A DNA stretch of 64,000 nucleotides from Blastobasis lacticolella (lineage: Eukaryota; Arthropoda; Insecta; Lepidoptera; Blastobasidae). The notes below the pieces were generated by a model, which ran no database searches, was not told where the DNA came from, and worked only from the letters and a program-made list of their open reading frames with translations. Made by a program: the position numbers and the translations under genes. Every line of letters starts with the position of its first letter. Positions within the stretch are counted from its first letter, which is position 1. Below are positions 46,915 through 58,719 of the stretch, piece by piece. Location of the stretch: assembly GCA_905147135.1 (NCBI GenBank), contig LR990053.1, forward strand, positions 13,714,501 through 13,778,500, written 5' to 3'.

Positions 46915-47030
46915 CACCATCCGAGCGGCCAGTCCCGGCCTCTGCAAGGGTCCGTTTTCTGACTCATTTTCCTCCATTTCGCCCGGGCTTAGGCATCCTA
47001 GCAACGTAAGCCCTGGCTCTTTGTCATTGG
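46915..47030 (-). mobile_element. LINE G 3' end, minus strand
   Basis: Read on the minus strand it encodes RKRTLAEAGTGRSDGDG, matching STLAEAGTDRSDDD at 17,719; the frame is broken upstream. Confidence 0.6.
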
Positions 47031-47574
47031 AATTGGCTATGTCAAATTGAAATGAGCTCTATGTTCTGTCCAAGTATCATTGGTGTTATGATTTTCGGAA
47101 CATTTGTTTTTGTTATTCACGGTTATCGTGAATTATTTCAGTTAGCTTTACGCAATTTTATCGATCTTTTAACTCCAGTAACTCTTGCGATATCTATCGA
47201 TATTTTTATTCGCTTCCCCGTCCCTAGCGATTGAACTCTTTGCAAGCAATTGCCAGGGCATTTGGTTCAAATGTTCTGGTTGGTTTTAGATGAGTAATAG
47301 ATGCGTAATGCCCCAAGGGTCCGGTCGGTCGATAACTGAATGTGTCACGGACGTAACAGCAATTGGATATTCAAAAATTAGGTCTAGACCTACAACATTG
47401 TTGCGTTGCATTTGTTAAAGATATTAGAGATAGCCGGAGCAAGCGCAGCTCGTGTACTTTTGGTGTAAACTTTAGATTGCTGTAGATATGTTTAGAACAG
47501 CGGATTTAAGATATTTAGCGGATTATTAAGATATCTAGACTATATAGCGGAACGAGTGCCTTCTTAACCCCTAA

Positions 47575-47795
47575 TGAAAAAAAACGGGTGTGGCTTGACT
47601 GTGGCTTTTATGTATCTGTGTCTGTAGCATTGCAGCTCCCGAACGGATGGACCGATTTGAATGCAATTTTCTGTATTTGAAAGCCAGTTTAATCGAGATG
47701 GTTCTGAGCTGTTGTATGGTTGTTTTTATTAAAATCGGTTCATTAGTGTAGAAAATATTTGAGTATAAGTAAACTTGGTCGGGGATTATCAGACT
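47575..47795 (+). repeat. Repeat F copy, plus strand
   Basis: AAAAAACGGGTGTGGCTTGA, GTGTCTGTAGCATTGCAGCT, CCCGAACGGATGGACCGATT and ATTAAAATCGGTTCATTAGT, in inverse order to the minus copies. Confidence 0.6.
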
Positions 47796-50700
47796 TTTCT
47801 GTCGGTTAAATTATTTAGACCAAGCGAATATGATAAAGTCATAGATTTATTAGTTCTCTTCTCTCTCTAACATAGTAGGTAGACAAACGAGTGTCAAGCA
47901 TTTTTCATTTTACTTTAAAATACCCTCAGCGCCAATTAGAAATGCTTTCGGAGCTCATACGATTTGCTGCGGCCCAATGAGGTTGGTTATGTAATTATAG
48001 GGTTGTCAATCTTTATTAGAATGACTCTGTCATGTAACAAGTTTAGACATGCAGTTTTTTATGGGTCATACTCTGTAACTATGACGTCTAAGCTATGACT
48101 ATGATTGTTATCGTGAATTATTGTCTCGATCAAAACGTTGTTAGAGGTTATGAGTACAGGTATAAAGGCTACAGGTACAGGCTTGAGGCTATAATATTTT
48201 TATAGAAGGCAGACAAGCTAGTTCAGGCTACATACAAGCGCAAGATACATATTGACGGCTGATGTATTTATTTTCCCCAAGTGATACCTATAGGGCCTGC
48301 AGAATGATCGCTCTTGACTGTTTCATAGTTTCGATGGTGATATCCGTGAGGGAATGGGTACGTGGATAATAAAAGTGTATAGTGTTCTTCGTTCTGCGGT
48401 TATCGCTGCTACCGCTACGAGTTAATCGAGAATGTTCGGCCACAAAATTAAGTTTACGAAGTTCCATATTTACAACTTGTATGTCATTAAAGGTTAGATT
48501 TATGCTATTTCAGCTTAATTGTTCGTTAATACGTGATGAATACCATAGGGCATTCTGTATCTAAACTGCACATAAACGTAATTTTTTGAGTTGTGAGTTT
48601 GTTCATAAGCAACTTTTTTATATTAAAGTAAGGAAAACGAACACCTGCGCCACCTGATGGTAAGTAATTATCACCATGGCCCATAAATGAAAGAAGTCGC
48701 GAAGGCTACAATATAGAAATATGGACGTTAGGCTAGCCTTCTTGCTGAATGGTAGCCAGCAAATCAAATAGGTACCAAATCAAATAATACTCACGTATCA
48801 TTATCATGTGGTACTACATGAATGCTTGTATTGTAAGTGACATCTTTAAACCTTCTTAACCCATTCAAAGAGTGCGAAGGGAAAGTTCCAATATACAGCC
48901 GAGACAGTACTGGCTGGTAAACTAATAAGGAAGTGTCGATTGTCCGTCGAGCGACTCTTGCGCAACGCCCGCCTTTCGAGACTGACGGATTAAACTATTG
49001 CCATGGCAGCAATAGTTATGACCTTACAGTACCTACATACCAATCAACTTTTCTGGGAACTGACATTTGTCGCTACCGTCGCATTAAACGTACAGAGACG
49101 CCGTACGCACTGACAACTGAATGAGACCTTGCGGTCGTAAGTCCTATTTTCAAAAGTCTAAAACCAAAAGCTTTTTATTGGCAGAAAATAGTAACAACAA
49201 GGTTACAAATGATTACTTAGACCCACTGGGCCCTTATGTTCTACCCAATGAGGCAAACAAAAATGTTGTAATTATTATTGCACTATGTCATTACATTATT
49301 CGTATAAGATTAACAATTTGCATTTTAATATCAATTTACCTAGTCAACAATATTTGCATTTAGAATATCCTTGATAGAATGAAAACAAATTTTCAACCAG
49401 AATTTTTTTGTTTAAATTTTGTCTGAGGGCAGTCCTTTATCCGGTTTGATAGTTTATTATAAACTTTATAAGAGGTATATTAGAATTCTCCTTACAGTCA
49501 GGCAACGCATAGGCGACGGTGATCACTTTGCATCAGGTGGCTTGTCCGTTTGTCTGCCGTACCTATCACATAAATGTCCTGTAGGCTAGTGATCCTACTC
49601 TGGAAGATATGACGTTTTAATGTGGCACTGATTAAGTTAGACACTCTTTTAGATTCTCAGTGTCCTCGTAGTGCAGGTAACACAGGCAGTATAAGACGGA
49701 AATTAGATTAAGAAGAAGAGATGAATTCTATCTGTGTTAGCTACAAAGGAATAAAGACTATACTCCCGTCGTCATTTAAGCACAAAGGACCTAATCCTTC
49801 AAGTAGGCATGAAAGAGAAAGTAACGACAAGCAAGCAGAGAGACTTCTTTGTCACGACTGAACAGTTATAATATTTTCCATCCATTCATACACTGCGACC
49901 AACTCATCTGTTCAGTTACGGTGTCGCCACTGGTAAAGAAGTCGGCGTCTCAAACAGTCATTTCAGTACAATAATGTCTTAGTTACAATTTTGTCTACTG
50001 AACAAATAAGTTAGTGGTGCTGTAAGTCGCAGTCACGGCAGGCTCAGCGACTAAATAGACAGCGGCTCAAAGGACGGTTTCTGTACGCTTTTGAATAGAT
50101 TCAATAGACTGAGAATAAGTCAGGACAGTGAGCAAAAAGGTACCTATAACGCAAAGGCATAGGTTAAATTGTACTTGAAGATTTTCAGTCCCATAATGTT
50201 AAAAAACGAATGGTTTGTTGTCAATTTGCATTCCTTAGCACAGCTACAAACTATAATATACCAACTGTCTTTGTGAATCCCACTAGCTTTGTCGAAATTC
50301 GAATGAAAATCCTTTTTTTAAGCAGTAACTAAATAGCCAGTTAAAATAATGCTTTATTATATGTATAGATTTCTCGTTACGTTTTTGGTTGAAAGGAGAT
50401 AGTTTTTCACACTATAAATTCTTCACTAGCCAACCACCGTCTCCTTATTTTACATAGAAAGTCCCGCGTGTCGAAGCCAGGTATCGAACCTTCCTCAATA
50501 TATTATTTGCTCGTAACATTAGTTCTTTCATAAATGATAAGGTACACACCAGTGTTGTAGGTAGTGCTAAACACTAGACACGTTAGTGACTTTGACATTG
50601 CAGTTGCATAACACTTACTGCATGCTTGGGTAACCGGCGAGGTAAGGAATCCTGACATGTAGGTAGGGCTGCCAAGTTTCAAGGGGAATATAGGAGATGT

Positions 50701-51248
50701 CTATTTTGGTTGTCGAAAACTAGTATAAATATAATATCCTTTATTTATCATTTTAAGCAGACTTTTTACAATTTGCATGACACTTGTCAAAGACCCCTTT
50801 GCTGCTTTGCCGGTCACAACTTTTAAAGTGGTTAAACTTTTTTAAATTGCGTAGGTACTTAGGTTTTAAATTTGTTTTAAGGACTTTATGATATTTTTGA
50901 CCAAATGGCTCTTATTACAGAGGGAGTGTTGACGCTGTATTAAATTAAATTAAAATATATTTATTTCAGACCATAGATCCATATTTTGCTAGAATTATAT
51001 TAGTAACAATTGTACTTATGTTATGCTAAAATATAGCTACTATAAATTTTATACCTAGTATCTTTATACAGTATCTTGACTCAAAATATAGTAGGATACT
51101 ATATTATATAGTAGACGTAGCAACCCTATACGTAGGTAGCACGTGCTCGCACATAACAAACTTGACCTGGATAATTGCAGGTTCCGGGTGATGTAAAAAG
51201 CGAAATTTTTGGCTCCATTTTTTGTTACTATAGCTATAAATACTAAAC
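47796..51248. other. Non-coding, with small repeat E-like scraps
   Basis: Scraps with CCACCTGATGG-type cores lie at 48,640-48,690 and 49,500-49,560. The rest is AT-rich. None of the short frames has a recognised domain. Confidence 0.45.
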
Positions 51249-51372
51249 GGTCAAGAGCTCTCGTAGGCTGGAAAATGGGCAGCAGCGTTTTCCATTGTTA
51301 TATTTATAAAACTGCGAACTCCAACCCGCCTGAGATTATGGCACTAACCTCCCCATTCGTGGGAGAAGCCCT
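51249..51372 (+). repeat. Left half of a repeat D copy, cut by an insertion
   Basis: GTAGGCTGGAAAATGGGCAG, CGTTTTCCATTGTTATATTT, then CCCATTCGTGGGAGAAGCCC|TA. It stops exactly where the inverted-repeat element starts. The missing right part resumes at 56,724. Confidence 0.85.
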
Positions 51373-51376
51373 AATT

Positions 51377-51705
51377 ATATATGATCAAACGAACTTCGCG
51401 AAGTTCGATCGATATTATATGAGTCGCTTCATTCGAAGATATAAGATAATTCACAACGTAGTCCCTTTAGCCTACAAGGTAGCTTCGCACGTTTATTTAA
51501 AGTAAAATCGATTTGTTTCAATCGATCATTTTTTTTCGATCCTACGTATCGATACAGCCAGCCGCCATTTTTACGTCATTCTTTTTAGAGATACTATGCG
51601 AAACTTCCCCACGCCTGGGAATATGGGCGGGCGGGTGTTATATCTTCGAATGAAGCGACTCATATAATATCGATCGAACTTCGCGAAGTTCGTTTGATCA
51701 TATAT
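51377..51705. repeat. Nested inverted repeat at the left end of the insertion
   Basis: Positions 51,377-51,444 and 51,638-51,705 are exact 68-bp reverse complements. Each arm contains the perfect 18-bp palindrome CGAACTTCGCGAAGTTCG. Directly after, 51,704-51,753 repeats 50 bp of the element's outer end (complement of 56,673-56,722). Confidence 0.9.
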
Positions 51706-51939
51706 TATATTTCGTCGCTTCATTCTTCAGATATAAGATAATTCACAACGTAGATGTTTGGAGAGGGAAGTTTTGCAAATTTTAAACAAAATATTAATTA
51801 TTCATACATTTTAAACAATGTATTAATTATACGGTATCAACCGTAAATTAAACATATTACATAATGGACACTGGTTAATTCATTATTAAGAAAGCAAACG
51901 GGTTTAACAAATCGGCCGACATCAGCGATCGGCCTGATA

Positions 51940-52110
51940 TAATATCTGGCGAAAACGCGATGTGCTGGTCCTTGCGGCCAGCGCATTGCGGGCTCCGCCG
52001 CGGAGACGCCGCCGGCCCAGCGCCGGACACCGGACGCCGGGCACACCGAGCCACAGCACATGGACCCATGACACACTGCTCTCTGTCATCACCCTGCCAA
52101 TCCATTGGCT
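51940..52110. other. GC-rich island in the insertion
   Basis: GCGGGCTCCGCCGCGGAGAC then GCCGGCCCAGCGCCGGACAC contrasts with AT-rich DNA on both sides. It is open on the minus strand, but no domain is recognised. Confidence 0.5.
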
Positions 52111-52689
52111 AATGGTTTGTCCGTGACTTGTTTATGGTGTGGTTTGCACGACAGAAAGAAATACTTAGTATGTGCCAGTACTGAGTTGCTCGATTCTAAT
52201 CAGATACTCCTCGAGTGTGATGGAAGGGGTTATGCGTAAATTAGGTACGAAAGAGCCCTGGATACTAGCGACCTGACCCTAATGTTGTAACTAATTATGA
52301 TTTTAATGCTATTTGAGGTGGTATTAATATTATCATCCTTAAAAGTGATAGCGTTTGTACCCTGTGTGTGTGCGGTACACAGGGTCAGTAATATTCCTAA
52401 TGTTCTGGTTAACTTTTTATTATGTTTTATTTATTCGGACGGGACCGAATTTGAAATGTTATCCAATACACTCTCGAGGATTCCAAGTGGCAGTATACCT
52501 AGGCAAACTTGGATTGAATTTGAAAGCTCCTATTAGTGATCGTTTAATTCGAACATCCTAACTGAGACCAAAATGGGATACGGAGCTGAACGATGATTGT
52601 TCAAAGTGTCATACGAAGCATTCGTATTAAAACAATTACTTAAAATGTTATCACAAATTCGTTAGAATCTTCATATGGATCAGTAATAT

Positions 52690-54091
52690 TCATAGTGGGG
52701 ATATTCTGCAATCAAAATTGCAAATCGAGAGAAGTGCGGCAAGTGAGAATGCATGAGATTAATCGCATCTACTGCGATAGCCTCCGAGTCCTGTTTGCAG
52801 GATAAATAGCGCTCACAGTCGGCATTGACGCGAGACATGAAATCGGTAATCTACCGATACCTCAATCATAGTCTGTCTAACAGTGTGGACTATCTATCGG
52901 TAAACCGAGTCAGAGAGTTTCCACTCTATGTCCTTTACTCTCTTGAGTCCTCGTCAACCTTAATATCACATAACGAAATATGCCGCGCTAGATTCTTTGC
53001 ATGAAGGTATTCAATACTTCCTTGACAATTTACATAGCTGATAGCTGTGGTGTTATCTACTCGTACCAATATAGCACAATTATTATCGTATGATGCAACA
53101 TTTTTAGGTTTAGTAAATCCAGTTAATGGGATACTTGAGTTCACATTGCTTCCAACACCCGTTGACCCAATCGTCGCCATAGACGGTTCCCCAGTCAGTA
53201 CGAGAGCCATAAGTGAGGTTCTCGTTTACATAATGAAGTCCTGAGGGACAATAAAGGGCCAATGTTTTGCGCCCATCAATTAAGATCCTCAAAGAACGTA
53301 GAACGAGGGGATATTTATGCTAATGTTTAAGTAGCTATTATATTTTTAAATACTTTTTAACAATAGATAAAAATTGGTCTCCAAAGTTTTTGTGTGCAAT
53401 CAGCTGTATTGTAGCGCTGGACAAGCTGCTACTGACAGCGCAATAAGTTGAGCGAACTTATATTGTGCAACGGGGAAGAGACGAAAATATATACACTGAT
53501 TGTACTATAATGTCGGGTTTCTCCAGTTAAAAAAAAATTAAGTGAAATTCTCAAAATTAAACATATAAACACTAGAATTTTACACATATTTTTAGGTTGC
53601 AAGTTGCTTTTGTTAACGTTGACTATGAATCCCAGACATTGAAGTAATCTGGGCCTCGTTAACTTTGCTTAGACATTTCTCGAAGTCATTGCCAATGCAA
53701 ATGATATCGTCTAAGTATAGCACGGATTTTGAGCCTTGAGACCTTAAGAAGGTGAAGACCTTAGTCGTCACTTTAGTAAACCCTCGCGGGGCAACCGAGG
53801 TACTAATACAGTAAGCCTGAAAATTTGTAAATTCTGCCATCGAATTAAAGCTTTTATGGTTCACAATTTTAAATTTATAATATTTAAAAATGTGTTTCTT
53901 GGAATTTATTTTGAAATGGTTCTGTGGTCCGATATACGTATAAATTTATTTGTGATTTTAGATTTATGGTGAATCTTTTTTCCCATTCGGTTTAGGTGCC
54001 GGGAATATTTTAGATAAAAATTGATTATGTATGTGGGGCTGCCGCCTGCCCAATGCAAGGTGTTCGGCTGAACACTCTAAAATCGCACCCA
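52690..54091 (-). pseudogene. DIRS-like reverse transcriptase and RNase H, decayed
   Basis: From 54,091 downwards on the minus strand: GAILECSAEHL, QFLSKIFPAPKPNGKK, a frameshift, FTINLKS (the DIRS-like PKPNG-RFI-NLK block). After a deletion come APRGFTKVTTKVFTFLRSQG and SVLYLDDIICIGNDFEKC, in which YLDD is the RT catalytic motif. RNase H follows: TDWGTVYGDDWVNGCWKQCE and ILVRVDNTTAISYVNCQGSI. A last block, SRVNADCERYLSCKQDSEAI then AVDAINL, matches the 'DLFASR-N-KC-RY--DP-A-AVDAF' linker typical of DIRS-group elements. Several stops and frameshifts make it non-functional. Distant gypsy-like origin is less likely because of this linker. Confidence 0.78.
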
Positions 54092-54309
54092 AATCTACTA
54101 ACATTTTAATGGACTAGGGGAGTCCTTCTTTTTGTCAGGAGCAAAAAGTTTGGTATTGGTCAGGAGACAGAATACTTGTCTATACCAGGGGCAACATAGA
54201 TATTGTGCCACGGACTTATAGAATGGGACTTCTAAGCCGTCCCGAATCAATGCCAACTATTAATTATAAAATAATTGTCCGCGACCAACGTGGCGCACCT
54301 GAGTCACTT

Positions 54310-55030
54310 AGGTGACTAAGTAGGCGCGGCTACAGCGGCCGGCGGCTTCCGCGGCGCGCGGAGGCTGCTTGGCCGACGCTCGCTGCGGCCCGGTGCCGGC
54401 CGGCGCGGGGGGAGCCGCCCATTTCCCCGGGCTCGCGTGGCCGAGCAAGGGGTACGTCGATGGAGCCAATTCGCACACAGTACTTCCGAATAGCGTTTCG
54501 TTTCGGTGAGTGTTCCGGACGACATACAAGGACGCCTTATCGTTAGGCGTTATTATTATCAGTTTTATTCTCGATTTCGAGTCCATAAAATAAAGATCGC
54601 AAGAGTATGCGGCGGGCGTCACTCAGATATTTGACGGCGATGAATATGGTATTCTCCTCGTTGGAGTACGTGTTGCGGAGCGGATGACCGCAACGAAGGC
54701 GCCGATTTGCTGCCGCGCCGTCGCCGCTTTCGTGTCGCGGTCGCGGGCGCTCTCGGTTATCGAGCCTAAACTTTATTATTACGAAATTTTATTTTGGAGC
54801 CTGGGGTAACTTTATGTTTTCCGGCACTAAATAACTCTTAAGGATCTTTTCCTCGTAAGGGAGTCACAATAGACTCATATTGTTATGTATTTTGTTCCCG
54901 TGCTCGGGTTCGTTGTGGGCTTATATATTGGCTTCGAGGGCCCGCCCCAGCTGTGGGTCTAACTGTGCGCGGGCGCATCGGACGGCTCCGACGAAGGCTC
55001 TTTCGCTACTCTAGCGGCGACGGCGACCTG
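54310..55030. other. GC-rich islands in the insertion
   Basis: 54,320-54,440 (GGCCGGCGGCTTCCGCGGCG) and 54,690-54,760 (GCTGCCGCGCCGTCGCCGCT) are strongly GC- and CpG-rich, as is 54,935-55,030. The minus-strand frame 54308-54622 is Pro/Ala-rich without a known domain. This is where a gag ORF or promoter of a minus-strand element would lie (inference). Confidence 0.45.
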
Positions 55031-55446
55031 GGGCAGGTCTGTTGACGCCTCAGTAGCAAGTAATACCTCTCAGTAATTGCATTCGGAGGTGTGTCGATGT
55101 CTAAAACCGCAGACAAATTCATATTATGTCCGTTTTAGAACAAACGAGTTTACGAACGAGTGGTCGATTACACCCCTACTTTACTAGTAGGTACTTAATG
55201 CCCCACTGTTTAAAGTATTATTCTCATCGTTCATCGAGTGTTCATAGTATATTAAGGTGTTTGTATTGATCCCCGATCAACTAAAAACCATTCCGAAGAT
55301 AAAACCACGGATATGTGAAGAATGTGGGTATATCCACAAAATAAATCCGCACTGCCGATTCTTGATCGACGGTGGCGGGTAGGTAGATGTCATAGACCTC
55401 TAAATGATTCTTGATCATCAGCAGGTTGAGACACTTGGGATTATTG

Positions 55447-55890
55447 CACATTGCCTTCGTGATGGTTCACGACCAACCTCCAGGCTCTGTGTCGATACCG
55501 TCGTGTTGGTTCTCGACCAACATCCAGGTGAATATGCACATTGCCTTCGTGATGGTTCACGACCAACCTCCAGGCTCTGTGTCGATACTGTCGTGTTGGT
55601 TCTCGACCAACATCCAGGTGAATATGCACATTGCCTTCGTGATGGTTCACGACCAACCTCCAGGCTCTGTGTCGATACCGTCGTGTTGGTTCTCGACCAA
55701 CATCCAGGTGAATATGCACATTGCCTTCGTGATGGTTCACGACCAACCTCCAGGCTCTGTGTCGATACCGTCGTGTTGGTTCTCGACCAACATCCAGGTG
55801 AATATGCACATTGCCTTCGTGATGGTTCACGACCAACCTCCAGGCTCTGTGTCGATACCGTCGTGTTGGTTCTCGACCAACATCCAGGTG
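55447..55890. repeat. Five-copy 90-bp minisatellite
   Basis: Units start at 55,447, 55,537, 55,627, 55,717 and 55,807 with GCACATTGCCTTCGTGATGG. The only difference I see is T for C at 55,589 in unit 2. Each unit is made of two related 45-bp halves sharing CTCGACCAACATCCAGG / CACGACCAACCTCCAGG. Because 90 is a multiple of 3 and no stop falls in the unit, three frames are open throughout. Confidence 0.97.
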
Positions 55891-56380
55891 TATAATTTTA
55901 CCGTCGCGTTGATTCTCGACCAACGTCCAGGTTTTTACCATCGTGTTGACTCACGGCCAACCCCCAGGTTTTACATTGAAACACTCGATGCATAATTTAC
56001 ACGTATCACATTAAGCGAAAATCGCGTAAAATAGAAACTTACTTAGTTTTAATCGGAATCTAAAGTATCTAAAAACCTCGATCATCACCAGGTTGAGAAA
56101 CTAGATTATTGCATATTGCCTTTGTGATGATTCACGACCAACGCCGAGGCGGTGTATGCGTAGTTATTTGATATCGTCGTGTTGATTCTCGACCAACCTC
56201 CAGATGAAATTTTAATTATATTCTTCATTTTTTATTGTATATACATTAAAGCTAAATCACCGTCGTGTTGACTCACGGCCAACCCCCCGGTTTTGTATTA
56301 ATACACTCAATGCATAAATTATAAAAGTAACTACATTCGGCGAAAATATTGTAGGTACTTACATGAATTTTTATCGGAAT
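55891..56380. repeat. Diverged copies of the minisatellite and its flank
   Basis: Half-units recur at 55,903-55,970 and at 56,085-56,300 (GATTCACGACCAACGCCGAG, GATTCTCGACCAACCTCCAG, GACTCACGGCCAACCCCC). The left flank GATCATCAGCAGGTTGAGA at 55,412 recurs as GATCATCACCAGGTTGAGA at 56,082. The right flank with TAATACACTCAATGCATAA recurs too. The array thus expanded within an older duplicated unit of several hundred bp. Confidence 0.75.
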
Positions 56381-56723
56381 CTGAAGTGGAATCCGAGAAT
56401 ATCGCCACTTTGTGACATCGTAGGGTTTTTGCTTTTTCTTTTAAAATACCGAATCTTGTTATCGGCGCTGCGTTTCTACTTTTGAAATAAAATTTTAACA
56501 ATTTGTTGTGCACCACGTGTGCACGATGTGCTCGCTACCTCGCACGAAAAAGGAATGACGTAAAAATGGCGGCTGGCTGTATCGATACGTAGGATCGAAA
56601 AAAAATGATCGATTGAAACAAATCGATTTTACTTTAAATAAACGTGCGAAGCTACCTTGTAGGCTAAAGGGACTACGTTGTGAATTATCTTATATCTGAA
56701 GAATGAAGCGACGAAATATAATT

Positions 56724-56757
56724 GCAGTGGACTGTTATGGGCTGTGATAGTGGTAAT
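56724..56757 (+). repeat. Right end of the interrupted repeat D copy
   Basis: GCAGTGGACTGTTATGGGCT then GTGATAGTGG is the family's 3' end and resumes the copy cut at 51,372. Confidence 0.85.
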
Positions 56758-58572
56758 GGAATACTTTGGAAAATGGGAATCCTTTCTCTACAAGTCCAAC
56801 TCATTCTTGGGCGGGATTTTTTAATTCTCGATAAATGTGTTTTTTTCCACTGTCATCATTACAAAAAAGGGCAACTGAATGACGTATCTATGACACTCTG
56901 TGGGTATTGTATCTAATCGGGGAACAGACCGTAACTTGAGAGCGGTACGCCCCCCAATCATTATTAATCGATTTGTACTTTTGATATTGCAGCTATCGTC
57001 TGGGAATGTGAGAGATGACATTTTGTTGTTGTGGTAGGTTTCCACGGCTGTCCAGACTGACTTGACTTGATTTAGTGAACAAACAATACCCAAAGTCACG
57101 ACTTGCCGTGTCAATCACGCTAGTAAACTATAAAAAAAAAAAAAAAAAATGTCACACAGCGCCATATAGCCCCAAAGACTATGTACTAAGACTATGTATA
57201 GGTGTCTTGATATATGAGAAACACATAGAATGTTAATTTCAACGAATACTGCTGCAAACTATCTATTTAACTAAATAATTTCCATAACCAAATAAGAGTC
57301 AGTCTGGATAGATCATAGCGCTCCGGACGACATTGTCATTTTTTTTAAACTTGTCCTTTAGGGTTGGTTTAATTTGAGTAGAGTGAACCGTCGAAACATG
57401 ATTAAAAGACAAATAAAATGTTGGTTCCCATAAATGCCACGCTACTTCACTTTCTGCGCAGACGATCGGACTACGACGGACGGGAGTCGGGATAGAACTC
57501 ACGTGTGGATTAAGATTCTTGGCTTTCAGACATAAAATATTTTTCTGTTACGTCACGTTATCTTAATCATCTACATTTCGGTTATCCACAATATACAGAA
57601 ACTGCGTAGAGAGAAAATAAGAAAATTAAATAGAAAGCTTTCAGTAAATCCTAAACTATAAAGAATGAAACTTTTTATTTGTTTATATTATACCTTATTC
57701 CATACAGAGCATAACACTTAATAGCCGTTTCAAGAAACTGTAACACGATAATAATTAGATTGCAATGTGATACCAACTAATCACTGAATTAAAATGTTTA
57801 GAAATTAATTAAATTTTGAAGATTCACGAAAAGGGCTCTTTTTAATGAGATACTTGTTTAAAAAACGTGTCAATTTGGTATTTATGAGATTAAAACTCAA
57901 CAAGGCGTAGCAAAATAATTAAATATCATGTAGGAATTCAAAATTTTAGAATGCCAACAAGTTAACGAAGTTGATGTGTGGAATGAAATCGAGATTAGGT
58001 GCTTATATTCTATTTTTAAGTGAGTTTTGTTGAGTTTTATAGAGTTAATTATAGTACTTTCGCTTTTTACAGACGAAAAGTGTTTTCGGGTGTGAGGAAA
58101 GTGAAAATCATAATGTAATTTGTAGTTATTAGAGCGTAGAGACGCTTCGGAGAGACCCTACCGGAGCTTGGATTCATGAATGGAATGATCAGAATTACCA
58201 TTTTATGATTTTTCTCTAGGTAGCAATGGCTATAATGATGAAGTACCTACATCTCAAGGAATGCTAATTAAAAACAAGTATTACATGTAAGTAGGTGTAT
58301 GCTTATTAGAAGGTTGTTGAACTTTATTATTTTAGACTCACGATCTCCAACGAGATTAGCGCAAATTCTTCCACTGAAGTGAAGGAGTCTCAAGCAAGTC
58401 TAGCGGTGGCTAACCTCTCACTCTCACTCATAACCCCTAAAATTCAAAGTTTAGGGTTTAATACATGTAGGTACTGTAAGGACTAGTTGATCACTATGTT
58501 GATGTGTTGATATATCTACCCGGGCGAACTCTCAAAGCGTGGTAAGTTAAGAGAGGTAAATTAAGAGGTCTC
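56758..58572. other. Non-coding, with a SINE A scrap at 57,150-57,185
   Basis: After an A17 run, GTCACACAGCGCCATATAGC then CCCAAAG is a SINE A fragment (-). The rest is AT-rich, with no recognised coding block. Confidence 0.5.
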
Positions 58573-58573
58573 A

Positions 58574-58718
58574 CAGCAGCGTTTTCCATTGTTATATTTA
58601 CAACACTGCGATCTCCAACCCGCCTGCCTAGCGTGGAGATTATATCAATAACCTTCCCTTTCGTGGGAGAGGCCTTAAGTCCTGCAGTGGACTGTTATGG
58701 GCTGTGATGATGATTAGT
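58574..58718 (+). repeat. Repeat D copy, 5'-truncated
   Basis: From CAGCAGCGTTTTCCATTGTT to GGACTGTTATGGGCTGTGAT then GATGATT. Confidence 0.87.
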
Positions 58719-58719
58719 G

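Larger units (their letters stand above)
51373..56723 (-). mobile_element. 5.35-kb insertion with inverted terminal repeats and DIRS-like coding relics
   Basis: The element starts AATTATAT and ends ATATAATT. Near its ends, 51,437-51,581 and 56,553-56,697 are inverted copies, identical over 145 bp, with TCGCTTCATTC outside both. Inside on the minus strand lie an RT remnant (54,091-53,613), RNase H (53,292-52,935) and a DIRS-type linker (about 52,870-52,690), in the order of DIRS-group retrotransposons. No tyrosine recombinase or gag could be recognised. The upper half carries GC islands and a minisatellite. No target duplication is seen, and 5-7 bp of the host repeat appear lost, which fits DIRS-type integration but also rearrangement. 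Identical ends suggest recent insertion or gene conversion, while the coding part is clearly decayed. A foldback element that captured a DIRS relic is an alternative. Confidence 0.75.

Noticed and set aside
55447..55890. CRISPR-like array
   Set aside because: There are no unique spacers; units are contiguous and near-identical in a eukaryotic genome.
55404..55995. Repeat proteins of 163-194 residues
   Set aside because: The frames follow from a stop-free 90-bp unit, with no start context or homology; reported as a minisatellite instead of genes.
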